Shown here: one piece after another, positions 13,780 through 21,223 of the stretch
Numbering within the stretch: the first letter of the stretch is position 1
Layout of the letters: each line of letters starts with the position of its first letter
Origin: a virus
Direction: 5' to 3' (one strand)
IMG/VR virus record: IMGVR_UViG_3300027847_000667
Location: 1 to 46,095 of that record
Length of the DNA stretch: 46,095 nt
Translations under genes and position numbers: made by a program
Notes under the pieces: generated by a model
Told to the model about the DNA's origin: nothing
What the model saw: only the letters and a program-made list of their open reading frames with translations
The model's database searches: none

Positions 13780-14171
13780 TAATCTACCCAACCATCATCA
13801 GTCTGGAAGCCCCAAGTTCTTCTGGACGGGCCATGCCAGAAAAGGGTATAACAAGGTTTGTTCTCGTTTAGTTCCAGCCAATGCAAATCTGTGGATTTTT
13901 TAATTCTCCAAGTGCCAGGGCCCCTCCAAAAAGTGCCCTTTGGGGTATGCTCGTAATATCCCCCGCTGAAGATAAATGTTCCCCAATTCCAAGGATGATC
14001 ATGCAAAATGGGCTCATCAGAGAGAAGAATTTTGTGAAAATATGCGTTGAATGGCACTTTCACATTTTTCTCTAAATGATCTGATTTTTCTCTGAAAATA
14101 AGATGGTGTCGAATCATATACGGGGTTTCACCAGAACGATCATAAATGATTCTTTTTCTTGTTAGAGACAT
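13740..14171 (-). CDS. Cupin-fold phage protein
   Basis: 143 residues. ILHDHPWNWGTFIFSGGYYEHTPKG is the cupin metal-binding motif pattern (HxH...E/H), followed by a second beta-motif with LHWLELNENKPCYTLFWHGP. Small cupins like this are common in cyanophage and pelagiphage genomes beside 2OG oxygenases. The substrate is unknown. It overlaps GMP reductase by one base. Its 3' end is tandemly duplicated. Confidence 0.7.
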   Translation of the reverse strand: MSLTRKRIIYDRSGETPYMIRHHLIFREKSDHLEKNVKVPFNAYFHKILLSDEPILHDHPWNWGTFIFSGGYYEHTPKGTFWRGPGTWRIKKSTDLHWLELNENKPCYTLFWHGPSRRTWGFQTDDGWVDYRTFLENRLESRT

Positions 14172-15205
14172 TATTCATATATCCTATTATGAGTATTATT
14201 AACTCTAACAAATGTAGTGCATTTTGGCAAGTCCTTTAATCGTTTTGCACCAACATAAGTGCAAGCAGATCGAATACCACCAAGAATATCAATAACAGTA
14301 TCTCTTACGGGCCCACGATAGGGTACAGTAACCGTTTTACCTTCTTCCCCTCTATATTCTCTATTGGAATGACCATGTTTGTCCATTGCAGTCTTGGATG
14401 CCATACCGTAAAATTCCATACCAATTGGTTCTGGATTATCATCTTCAAAAACCAATTCACTATCACACTCATCATGTCCAGCAAGCATACCGCCAAGCAT
14501 AACAAAATCAGCACCAGCTGCGAAGGCCTTGACTATATCACCAGATGAATTACATCCACCATCTGCAATAATATGACCACCAACACCATGTGCAGCATCA
14601 GCACATTCAATTACAGCACTCAATTGTGGATAACCTATTCCTGTTTTAATACGAGTAGTACACACGCTGCCGGGTCCAACACCCACCTTTACAATATCAA
14701 CACCAGCAAGAATAAGTTCTGATGTCATATCTGCCGTTACCACATTTCCAGCAATAATTGTTGCATTAGGTAAATGATTTCTAAGATGTTTGATAGATTC
14801 TACAAAATTGATAGTATATCCATTTGCAACATCAAGACCTACAAATGAAATATCAGGAAAGGTACTTACAACGTCAACAAGTTCTAATATCTCCTTGTCA
14901 GAAATACCAGACATTACACAAAGATTATTTTTATATTGTGCTTGATCCCACAGTTTACCATTTTTATTATAATGTCGAGCAATACATGTAACCATACCAT
15001 GAAGATTCAATTCCTCATGCATATCAAATGTACCAACGGTATCCATATTACTTGTCATAATAGGTACGCCAGTCCATTCTTTACCACTATGATAAAACGT
15101 ATAGGTTCTTTTTAAATCAACATCAAACCTAGAGGTAAGAGTTGACCTTTTGGGACGAATCAATACATCAGAATAATCTAGTTTGATATTGTCTTCAATT
15201 ATCAT
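14171..15205 (-). CDS. guaC: GMP reductase
   Basis: 344 residues, full length and closely co-linear with E. coli GuaC: LDYSDVLIRPKRSTLTSR, MTSNMDTVGTF, FVGLDVANGY, IIAGNVVTADM and the catalytic loop VGPGSVCTTRIKTGIGYPQ with Cys182. There is no CBS-domain insert, and the GYPQLSAVIECADAAHG segment favours GMP reductase over IMP dehydrogenase. It converts GMP to IMP with NADPH, opening a route from guanine to adenine nucleotides. In a phage from an AT-rich host this could rebalance purines toward A. It lies between the cupin and DUF6433-like genes with overlapping ends. Confidence 0.92.
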   Translation of the reverse strand: MIIEDNIKLDYSDVLIRPKRSTLTSRFDVDLKRTYTFYHSGKEWTGVPIMTSNMDTVGTFDMHEELNLHGMVTCIARHYNKNGKLWDQAQYKNNLCVMSGISDKEILELVDVVSTFPDISFVGLDVANGYTINFVESIKHLRNHLPNATIIAGNVVTADMTSELILAGVDIVKVGVGPGSVCTTRIKTGIGYPQLSAVIECADAAHGVGGHIIADGGCNSSGDIVKAFAAGADFVMLGGMLAGHDECDSELVFEDDNPEPIGMEFYGMASKTAMDKHGHSNREYRGEEGKTVTVPYRGPVRDTVIDILGGIRSACTYVGAKRLKDLPKCTTFVRVNNTHNRIYE

Positions 15206-15678
15206 CCGTTTGCTGGGCCCGGCGTTTGAGGATAAATAACTACATCAACCATATACTCATCATTCCAATTAAATGCTTCCTTGACTACAGGAACAGAAAG
15301 TCCCTTATACATTTGATGCAATTTCTTATCTTTTGCAGCAACCAGAAGTGCTGCTTCACTTTCATGAAGTCCCTCTAATAGCTGAACAAACATTGATTCT
15401 CGCTTGTTCTGATTAATTTTAGAATTACCACCACGAATGAAATAATATAACTTACGAGATTCATACGATAAAGAAGAATGCTCTGTTCCTGGCGGAGCAT
15501 CGTTGCGAGTATATGGAACGTCACCTTCTGGTAATAACCACTCAATCTTTGGATCAAAAGAAGACTTGATAACCATTCTCAAAGATTGGTGATCATGCTT
15601 CCTTAGAATATTAATTTTTTCCTGCTTAGTTTTAACCTTTGAAACTTGTTCCAAAATTTCTGAAATTAGTAAATCCAT
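15202..15678 (-). CDS. DUF6433-like conserved phage protein
   Basis: 158 residues. The pattern LRKHDHQSLRMVIKSSFDPKIEWLLPEG...PYTRNDAPPGTEHS is what I associate with the DUF6433-type family of T4-like marine phages, with a helical C-terminal half (QLLEGLHESEAALLVAAKDK). Function is unknown, but it regularly accompanies RNase H and replication genes. The last codons (TPGPANG) come from a GC-rich GGGCCC palindrome. Confidence 0.65.
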   Translation of the reverse strand: MDLLISEILEQVSKVKTKQEKINILRKHDHQSLRMVIKSSFDPKIEWLLPEGDVPYTRNDAPPGTEHSSLSYESRKLYYFIRGGNSKINQNKRESMFVQLLEGLHESEAALLVAAKDKKLHQMYKGLSVPVVKEAFNWNDEYMVDVVIYPQTPGPANG

Positions 15679-15679
15679 T

Positions 15680-16525
15680 TTAAAATTCTCCTATAGATTC
15701 TGTGAGATTTCTCAACCTCTTGTTAATAAAATAATTTAGTAGTTTACTACGATCACCATATGGAGCTTCCTTATATGTATCAATTATCTCCGAAGAAAGT
15801 TCTTCTGGTGTGTATGTCAAATCAATCAATTTGCGATTTCTTTGATAGTTTCTTTTCACTTCATCATTAGGAGCAACATCTTCAAAATCATGTTCCATCC
15901 ATGAAGCAATTTTCTTTTTAGCTAATGGTTTTTGTCGTAGGCCGTCAGTAAATGTATTATCGGGAGATAGTACATTAGGTACTCCATCACTGGTGTCACC
16001 TTTAAAGATATGTTCTTTAAGATATGCGCCAGGGTTTTCACCATTTACTGTTTTCTTAGTGATAGGACTGAATTGTTTTACATTAGGAAATTTTTGAAGC
16101 TGAATGAAATCCTTATCACCAGAAATAATCATTATCTCATCAGAATATTCCGAACAAAGAACACCGATAATATCATCAGCTTCTGCACCGTATACTTCTA
16201 TAAACTTGTATGGCAAATTATTCCTAAGTTCATCTTTTATCTGATTGAGACAAAGAAAAATTGAATTCCAATCAAGGTCAGATTTTTCTCTACCCTTTCG
16301 TCTGCTAAATTTATATTCTGGAAAGTAATCACGCCTCCAATAATGCTTGGAATCATAACACAGAACCAACTCTCCAAATTCAGATGAATATTTGGTACGG
16401 TACATACGAAGCGAATTGAGAATCATATGCCGCACCATATTCTCATCAATTTCTTTAGACTTACTCATATGCAAATGCATCATCATACTTGCAAGAGAAA
16501 TCTGATTCATATCAACTAATATCAT
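15680..16525 (-). CDS. rnh: RNase H / 5'-3' flap exonuclease (T4 rnh type)
   Basis: 281 residues. FEN-family acidic residues are in place: LVDMNQ near the start, LCYDSKHYWRRDYFPEYKFSR, GAEADDIIGVL and ISGDKDFIQLQ, then a C-terminal helix-hairpin region (GDTSDGVPNVLSPDN). It removes RNA primers on the lagging strand, as T4 RNase H does, and interacts with gp32 and the clamp. Four bases overlap the oxygenase gene upstream. Confidence 0.9.
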   Translation of the reverse strand: MILVDMNQISLASMMMHLHMSKSKEIDENMVRHMILNSLRMYRTKYSSEFGELVLCYDSKHYWRRDYFPEYKFSRRKGREKSDLDWNSIFLCLNQIKDELRNNLPYKFIEVYGAEADDIIGVLCSEYSDEIMIISGDKDFIQLQKFPNVKQFSPITKKTVNGENPGAYLKEHIFKGDTSDGVPNVLSPDNTFTDGLRQKPLAKKKIASWMEHDFEDVAPNDEVKRNYQRNRKLIDLTYTPEELSSEIIDTYKEAPYGDRSKLLNYFINKRLRNLTESIGEF

Positions 16526-17187
16526 TCTGGCACAAATATATGAGCATTAAAGCTCATACTCCTTCTCTCACCTTCACTTTTAAAGGGATATACAAAATGT
16601 CTCAACCATGATGGGAATACCAACATCTTTCCCACTACTGGTTTGAACTTTAAATTGTCACTTCTAAAGTTTTGATTCTCACCGAACATAAATTCTATTA
16701 ATCCATTTGCTGGATAATGGTCTTCAAAATCTTCTTCTATTTCTTTGTGCATGTTGGGTGGTAGTTTAAGATAGATAACTGACGAGAAATCACCACTATG
16801 ATGATGCCAGGGATTGTATTCCCCAGCATATTGGCTGACTACCCAACTATGAGTTAGATGAATGTTATCCAATGTTGGTATTGCATTACCAGCAAGCTTC
16901 TTCCAACGATAAGCAGTATGATTCTCTACTGATTCTTTCAGATAATCAACACATGCAGATTTCATTACATTAAAAAGAAATTCTTTATCGGCTCTATTTT
17001 TTATGGGGATTTGTACTTCTTTATGTACTTTACCAACGAGGTTGTGTGACCAATCCCATTCAACGCTGGCAGTTTCACTATTAAGTACTTTATCAGCAGT
17101 ACCATTGATTATTTTAATAAATTTCTTTGGTACTTCTGTTTCCATAATCATAGGAGAGAATGGTTTATGGAATTTCGGGTGGGTCAT
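16522..17187 (-). CDS. 2OG-Fe(II) oxygenase family protein (second)
   Basis: 221 residues using the ATG at 17187, for which AAGGA is about 11 nt upstream. Earlier ATGs up to 17226 lie in the preceding gene. NPWHHHSGDFSSVIYLKLP provides the HxD motif, GKMLVFPSWLRHFVYPF the distal His, and EGERRSMSFNAHI the 2OG-binding Arg. It belongs to the same TIGR02466-like group as the protein at 5066-5737. Substrate unknown. Confidence 0.78.
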   Translation of the reverse strand: MTHPKFHKPFSPMIMETEVPKKFIKIINGTADKVLNSETASVEWDWSHNLVGKVHKEVQIPIKNRADKEFLFNVMKSACVDYLKESVENHTAYRWKKLAGNAIPTLDNIHLTHSWVVSQYAGEYNPWHHHSGDFSSVIYLKLPPNMHKEIEEDFEDHYPANGLIEFMFGENQNFRSDNLKFKPVVGKMLVFPSWLRHFVYPFKSEGERRSMSFNAHIFVPE

Positions 17188-17605
17188 TATTATCATCATC
17201 CTTAAAAGATTCACTAAACTCGACAAATTTTTCTAGCATATTTACATCAATTTGACTATGAATACTGCCATCCTCTTCATCAACACCAATATCTACAAGA
17301 GCTTCGAAAAGTGCATGTGTTGGATGGGGAATTTCCATACCTCTATATATACTTCCCTTTATCAATTCAATTATTAATCCTAAATCACGAATAAAAGATT
17401 CTTCTGCAATATCAATACTATTTTCGACCAAAGTATGAATCATTTGAATGATTATTTTTTGGTTAAGTTCTTCAGCAAATTCCAGATTTTCTTGCATCAG
17501 AAGAAATTCTTCATCAGGAACTTTAACCTTTCTTTTTGACTTTCGCCACGGGCCCTTTATTATGTTGTTGTTTTCCTTTGCGTTTCCGTTTTTCTGGTCC
17601 GACAT
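17165..17605 (-). CDS. Hypothetical acidic protein
   Basis: 146 residues from the ATG at 17605, which has AGAAAGG 7-8 nt upstream. An in-frame ATG at 17626 also exists. The N-terminus is basic (KGPWRKSKRKVKVPDEEF), the middle helical (IIIQMIHTLVENSIDIAEESFIRDLG), and the end acidic and Pro-rich (KDDDNNDPPEIP). The TH-ALFEALVDIGVDEEDG segment hints at conservation in marine phages, but I cannot name it. Confidence 0.6.
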   Translation of the reverse strand: MSDQKNGNAKENNNIIKGPWRKSKRKVKVPDEEFLLMQENLEFAEELNQKIIIQMIHTLVENSIDIAEESFIRDLGLIIELIKGSIYRGMEIPHPTHALFEALVDIGVDEEDGSIHSQIDVNMLEKFVEFSESFKDDDNNDPPEIP

Positions 17606-17618
17606 TAGAAATACCTTT

Positions 17619-18155
17619 CTATTCATTATCTTGGTTAAACATTTCTTGTGTATATTCACAACCCATATCTGGGTAAAAAACTCCTGTACTCCTTTTGACT
17701 GTACCATCATCATTATATGCTAATACAATACTTTTCCAACGAGTTTTATGCTGTTGATATTCACCATAAAAATTATCAACCCAATCACCGTCCCTAAGAT
17801 ATTTTTGCATATGTCTTATATATCCTTCATGGATAGCTAATTGTGCTTCTGCTCCCTTTAGATTCTGTTTTACAGAACTTCGTGCTGAACTCGCAAGGCC
17901 TTTTTGAGTTTTAATCCATTCTTTAACTTTTTTAGGATGTCTTGGATGATCCTCTAGTAAATCCCTTAAAGATTCTGCAATTCCACTTTGTCCATAATCA
18001 GGATTTTTCTCTTTACGTTTTTCTCTTGCTTTTTCCAAACGTACCGCTGCAGCAACCCGTTGTTCTTCCGACATAGGTTTGCGTTTCTTGCGTTTCTTAG
18101 GAGCTTGCCAATTACTATTGTCAGTTTCAACAGTAATTTTTTTCTTTCTAACCAT
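17619..18155 (-). CDS. Hypothetical basic protein
   Basis: 178 residues from the ATG at 18155, one base past the bS21 stop. The frame is open further into rpsU but unlikely to be used. The first 80 residues are extremely basic (KKRKKRKPMSEEQRVAAAVRLEKAREKRKEK), then GIAESLRDLLEDHPRHPKKVKEW, a possible nucleic-acid-binding region. The C-terminal DGDWVDNFYGEYQQHKTRWKSI seems conserved in marine T4-like phages. Function unknown. It sits in an operon with bS21, so RNA or ribosome contact is an idea only. Confidence 0.6.
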   Translation of the reverse strand: MVRKKKITVETDNSNWQAPKKRKKRKPMSEEQRVAAAVRLEKAREKRKEKNPDYGQSGIAESLRDLLEDHPRHPKKVKEWIKTQKGLASSARSSVKQNLKGAEAQLAIHEGYIRHMQKYLRDGDWVDNFYGEYQQHKTRWKSIVLAYNDDGTVKRSTGVFYPDMGCEYTQEMFNQDNE

Positions 18156-18156
18156 A

Positions 18157-18360
18157 CTACACTCCCAATTTTTCTTGGCGTTGTTTTTGTTCTTTTTTAT
18201 ATCTACGAATACCAGCAGCTTTTGCTCTTCGGCGTTTTCCACTCTTTGATACAAAATGTTCTCGTTCTTTTAGTTCATTGAACAATCCATCCAATAGCAT
18301 TTTCTTCTTTAGAACCCTTAATGCCTGATCGACATTGTTGTTTCTTACATCAACTCTCAT
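18157..18360 (-). CDS. rpsU: Ribosomal protein bS21
   Basis: 67 residues with the full bS21 pattern: DVRNNNVDQALRVLKKKMLLDGLFNELKEREHFVSKSGKRRRAKAAGIRRYKKE (E. coli: [30 protein letters not shown]...KRKRAKASAVKRHAKK). bS21 sits near the mRNA exit/anti-Shine-Dalgarno region of the 30S subunit. Phage copies are known from pelagiphages and may replace the host protein to favour phage mRNAs. The ATG overlaps the 59-codon ORF upstream by 11 nt. Confidence 0.92.
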   Translation of the reverse strand: MRVDVRNNNVDQALRVLKKKMLLDGLFNELKEREHFVSKSGKRRRAKAAGIRRYKKEQKQRQEKLGV

Positions 18361-18529
18361 TTAAATATTCCTTAATATGTTTCACGGCATCTTCCCATGA
18401 AGGTTTATATGTGCCGCCCATCCATTCTCCATCTTCAAACTCACGAATTTCTATTTTTCCTGCTGGTTTGACTTGACCATCAATAGATAGTTCATCCTCT
18501 TCCATAAGAGATACTTCAACGTGTCTCAT
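18350..18529 (-). CDS. Hypothetical 59-residue acidic protein
   Basis: A short ORF (MRHVEVSLMEEDELSIDG...) with AAAGG 9 nt upstream, ending in an 11-nt overlap with rpsU. It contains KIEIREFEDGEWMGGTY and SWEDAVKHIKEYL, a plausible small alpha/beta fold. Tight coupling to bS21 supports it being real. No family recognised. Confidence 0.6.
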   Translation of the reverse strand: MRHVEVSLMEEDELSIDGQVKPAGKIEIREFEDGEWMGGTYKPSWEDAVKHIKEYLNES

Positions 18530-18542
18530 CTTCCAATATCCT

Positions 18543-18662
18543 TTATATTACTTCTAAAAACTTTATATGTTGACGCTCTGCCCCAATCAAGGAAACAGGC
18601 CTCTTAGATTTCTTACGTTTACAGGTATTTGTAGTTGTAAAATATGCTGATAATATGTGCAT
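18543..18662 (-). CDS. Hypothetical 39-residue basic peptide
   Basis: The ORF MHILSAYFTTTNTC-KRKKSKRPVSLIGAERQ... ends 13 bases before the next ORF. The basic stretch TCKRKKSKRPVSLIG is typical of nucleic-acid-binding tails. Its ATG lies only 7 nt after the -10 of the promoter at 18670-18698, so the mRNA would be almost leaderless. Moderate support only. Confidence 0.4.
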   Translation of the reverse strand: MHILSAYFTTTNTCKRKKSKRPVSLIGAERQHIKFLEVI

Positions 18663-18669
18663 AGTCAAT

Positions 18670-18698
18670 AAGGTAACACATTATAACAATTTTGTCAA
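18670..18698 (-). promoter_or_regulatory. Sigma70-type promoter of the bS21 operon
   Basis: On the minus strand, TTGACA (18693-18698), 17 bp, TACCTT (18670-18675). The -10 is weaker than in the other examples. A TATAAT also lies in the spacer but is too close to TTGACA. It starts just past the stop of the upstream gene. Confidence 0.5.
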
Positions 18699-18700
18699 GG

Positions 18701-18937
18701 TTATTTTGATAATTTTACTGAATCTCGCAATGTTTTAGCCATTATTTCAGAGATAGGAATGAGTTCTTTGTCACCATCTTTATCAAGTTTAGTATGGATA
18801 AAACCATCCGATTCCAGTTTACTTAACAATCCTGATACTATAGGTTCAAAACTATTTTTTGTTGCCAAACGATGTCCAGTATAGTAACAACCAACCATAC
18901 AACTTATAGCTATTATTGTGTGTAGTATCGGGTCCAT
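18701..18937 (-). CDS. Small membrane-anchored protein
   Basis: 78 residues from the ATG at 18937 (MDPILHTIIAISCMVGCYYTG...). The in-frame ATG at 18979 overlaps the promoter -10 and would not be transcribed, so it is rejected as start. There is one N-terminal membrane segment (5-22), then a cytoplasmic part with LLSKLESDGFIHTKLDKDGDKELIPISEIM. No family recognised. Confidence 0.65.
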   Translation of the reverse strand: MDPILHTIIAISCMVGCYYTGHRLATKNSFEPIVSGLLSKLESDGFIHTKLDKDGDKELIPISEIMAKTLRDSVKLSK

Positions 18938-18970
18938 AACAATATTTATCTCTTTTATTTCACTATATAC

Positions 18971-18999
18971 ACTATACATGAAAAAGAAAAGAATGTCAA
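18971..18999 (-). promoter_or_regulatory. Sigma70-type promoter
   Basis: On the minus strand, TTGACA (18994-18999), 17 bp, TATAGT (18971-18976). It separates the curli island from the 78-residue gene and fixes that gene's start at 18937. Confidence 0.75.
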
Positions 19000-19022
19000 G
19001 AGCTATTTTAATTAAATAGACT

Positions 19023-19169
19023 CTAAATTAAAAATAAAATAATGGAACTAATGAGGGCACCTAAGAAAAATGATTTCACTAAATCAATATTATGCCAAAC
19101 TGCTAAGTTCTTAAAATATTCATCAGATGCTTTATGTCCTGTTTTTAGTGAAAAAAAGTTTTTATTCAT
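19023..19169 (-). CDS. 48-residue C-terminal-anchored membrane protein, last gene of the curli island
   Basis: The ORF starts MNKNFFSLKTGHKASDEYF and ends with a hydrophobic helix (SFFLGALISSIILFLI). Its ATG overlaps the cyclase stop by four bases (ATGA), the coupling used throughout this operon, so I treat it as real. Function unknown. Confidence 0.6.
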   Translation of the reverse strand: MNKNFFSLKTGHKASDEYFKNLAVWHNIDLVKSFFLGALISSIILFLI

Positions 19170-21223
19170 TTTGTCGTCGCCCTATAAATGCCATCCCAAT
19201 CAGTTGGAAGGTCTTCATTTCTTAATGCCTCTATACGTTTCTCCATCATAGCATAATAATCCGCCATAACACCATTAAATTCATTTCTCAAATCATTCAA
19301 CCACCTTAATGCCAAGTCCCAATGTTGTTGTCTATACAAGATTAAGAATTTATCATGTTGTTGTATGCATGTAGGATAATAACTCATTTCTTGATTAAGT
19401 TGTTCGTATCTACCTAATGAGGTAAAAATAGTCACACCTTCAGTCTTACCTTTAACAGCAATCTTATCTAATTCAATAATTGCAAATTCTTCTTCCACTC
19501 CTTTAGCTGTTTCGTCACCAAGAATTATCTTCAGGCCATATTCCTTACTTTGTCCTTCAAGACGAGCAGCAAGATTAACTGCATCACCCAAACAACTATA
19601 ATCAAATCTCTGTTCACTACCCATATTGCCCACGACCACTTCTCCCGTATTTAAACCTATTCCAACATTAATTGGAAGGGAATCTTCTTTCTCCAATACA
19701 ATATTCAATTCTTCTAAATGATATAACATTTGATGAGCTGATTTTAAAGCCATCTGTCTTTGTTGTTCTATATCAAGAGGTGCGTTCCAAAATGCCATTA
19801 TACAATCACCCATGTATTTATCAACAGTTCCACCATTTTTCATAATAATATCTGTCATTGGTGTTAAAAATCTATTAATCAATTTTGTTAGTCCTTGTGG
19901 GTCTGTTTTGAATTGTTCACTAATTGGTGTAAATCCTCTTATGTCACAAAACAATAAAGTCAGTTCTCTAGTATCTCCACCAAGTTTTAACAATTCTGGA
20001 TTCTTCTGCAATTTCTTAACCATTGCTGGTGCAAGATAATGCTCAAACTGTTTCTTGATTTCCATTCGTAATTTGTGTTCTTCCATAAATCTTAAAAATG
20101 TTGCAAGAGCCCATGCGATGAATACAGTGAGTACAGGATAACTCCAATCCACCAGATAATCATGTTTGGTAAAGAGGTATGAACTACCATAGAACAATCC
20201 TATAATAGATGCTGGCATAAGAACTGCACTAAAATACCAAGGCAACAATAACACAATAACCATTAGTGCAAGTGCAAATCCAAACGATACTCCTAGCTCT
20301 GCAACATTTGTCCAATAAGGTCTTGTGATGTTTCTTCCCGTCATCATCGTTGCTAGAGATGCACCAATCAAATCATGTGAATGAATTACACCAACAGGAG
20401 TAGATACAGGATTATCAAGACCTGATGCAGTTATTGATACTATCACGATTTTTTCAGTAAGGTCTGGAAGTTTTTCATGCATTGCATAGGTAGGCGTTTT
20501 CCATTTAAAGTCTAGCCATATATTACCATGTGCGTCCGTATCAATCATTTTGAATTTAGGTATGCGTAATTTCTCTACCCCAGCAATACCTGTCTTCATC
20601 TGATACGAAATATCCCCAGCAGCCATGCGTAGAATTTCCATACTTATAGATGGATATAATTTATCACCTATCGCAATTACCAGAGGCATGCGTCTAACCA
20701 CACCATCCGCCTCAGGTGCAACAATCATCATACCTACAGCATTAGCATTTTCTGCAAGTAAAGGTATTGGCCCGATGGCGCCTGGATATTGATATACCCA
20801 ACCTTTCCATGAGTTACCTATTTCTGAAACACCTCTTATAACACCGCTGTTATCTGCCTCATTGATAGGCATCTGTCCTATAATAGTTGGTGTTTGTTTA
20901 AGTGTTCTTGCTAACACTTCATCCTGCCCAAACCTATCTTCATCAGCAAATAAAATAGGAAGAACAACTAACGCAGCTCCTGCCTGATATAGTTTAATAA
21001 TTTCATTGGATAAAGAATTTCTATCCCAAGGCCATTGACCCCTTTTCTTGAGAGTTTCATTATTGATTTCTACTGTAACAAGATTGGATAGACTTTGTTC
21101 AATTTGATTTCTTTGATGCTGGTCTAGTGCTTTCATACGCACCATATCTAGAAACCAAGGATCAGTGAAACGTACTCCACATAAAACCAAAATCACAACT
21201 AATGATATAATCCATTTTTTCAT
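19166..21223 (-). CDS. CHASE2-domain class III adenylate cyclase
   Basis: 685 residues from the ATG at 21223, which overlaps the curlin-fusion stop by 4 nt. The order is an N-terminal TM helix (3-18), an extracytoplasmic CHASE2 sensor domain (about 20-300), three TM helices (about 310-380), and a class III cyclase domain (about 415-600). Catalytic features are intact: metal-binding FCDIRGFT (Asp427) and VDKYMGD (Asp473), adenine-selecting Lys469 with Asp547 in GDAVNLAAR, and Asn550/Arg554. K/D specificity predicts ATP as substrate. A C-terminal extension of about 70 residues follows. In bacteria, CHASE2 cyclases often sit beside FecR-domain genes, as here. Finding one in a phage is unusual. 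Confidence 0.92.
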   Translation of the reverse strand: MKKWIISLVVILVLCGVRFTDPWFLDMVRMKALDQHQRNQIEQSLSNLVTVEINNETLKKRGQWPWDRNSLSNEIIKLYQAGAALVVLPILFADEDRFGQDEVLARTLKQTPTIIGQMPINEADNSGVIRGVSEIGNSWKGWVYQYPGAIGPIPLLAENANAVGMMIVAPEADGVVRRMPLVIAIGDKLYPSISMEILRMAAGDISYQMKTGIAGVEKLRIPKFKMIDTDAHGNIWLDFKWKTPTYAMHEKLPDLTEKIVIVSITASGLDNPVSTPVGVIHSHDLIGASLATMMTGRNITRPYWTNVAELGVSFGFALALMVIVLLLPWYFSAVLMPASIIGLFYGSSYLFTKHDYLVDWSYPVLTVFIAWALATFLRFMEEHKLRMEIKKQFEHYLAPAMVKKLQKNPELLKLGGDTRELTLLFCDIRGFTPISEQFKTDPQGLTKLINRFLTPMTDIIMKNGGTVDKYMGDCIMAFWNAPLDIEQQRQMALKSAHQMLYHLEELNIVLEKEDSLPINVGIGLNTGEVVVGNMGSEQRFDYSCLGDAVNLAARLEGQSKEYGLKIILGDETAKGVEEEFAIIELDKIAVKGKTEGVTIFTSLGRYEQLNQEMSYYPTCIQQHDKFLILYRQQHWDLALRWLNDLRNEFNGVMADYYAMMEKRIEALRNEDLPTDWDGIYRATTK

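Noticed and set aside
18701-18979. Longer version of the 78-residue membrane protein starting at 18979
   Set aside because: The upstream ATG overlaps the promoter -10 (TATAGT at 18971-18976), so it would not be in the mRNA.
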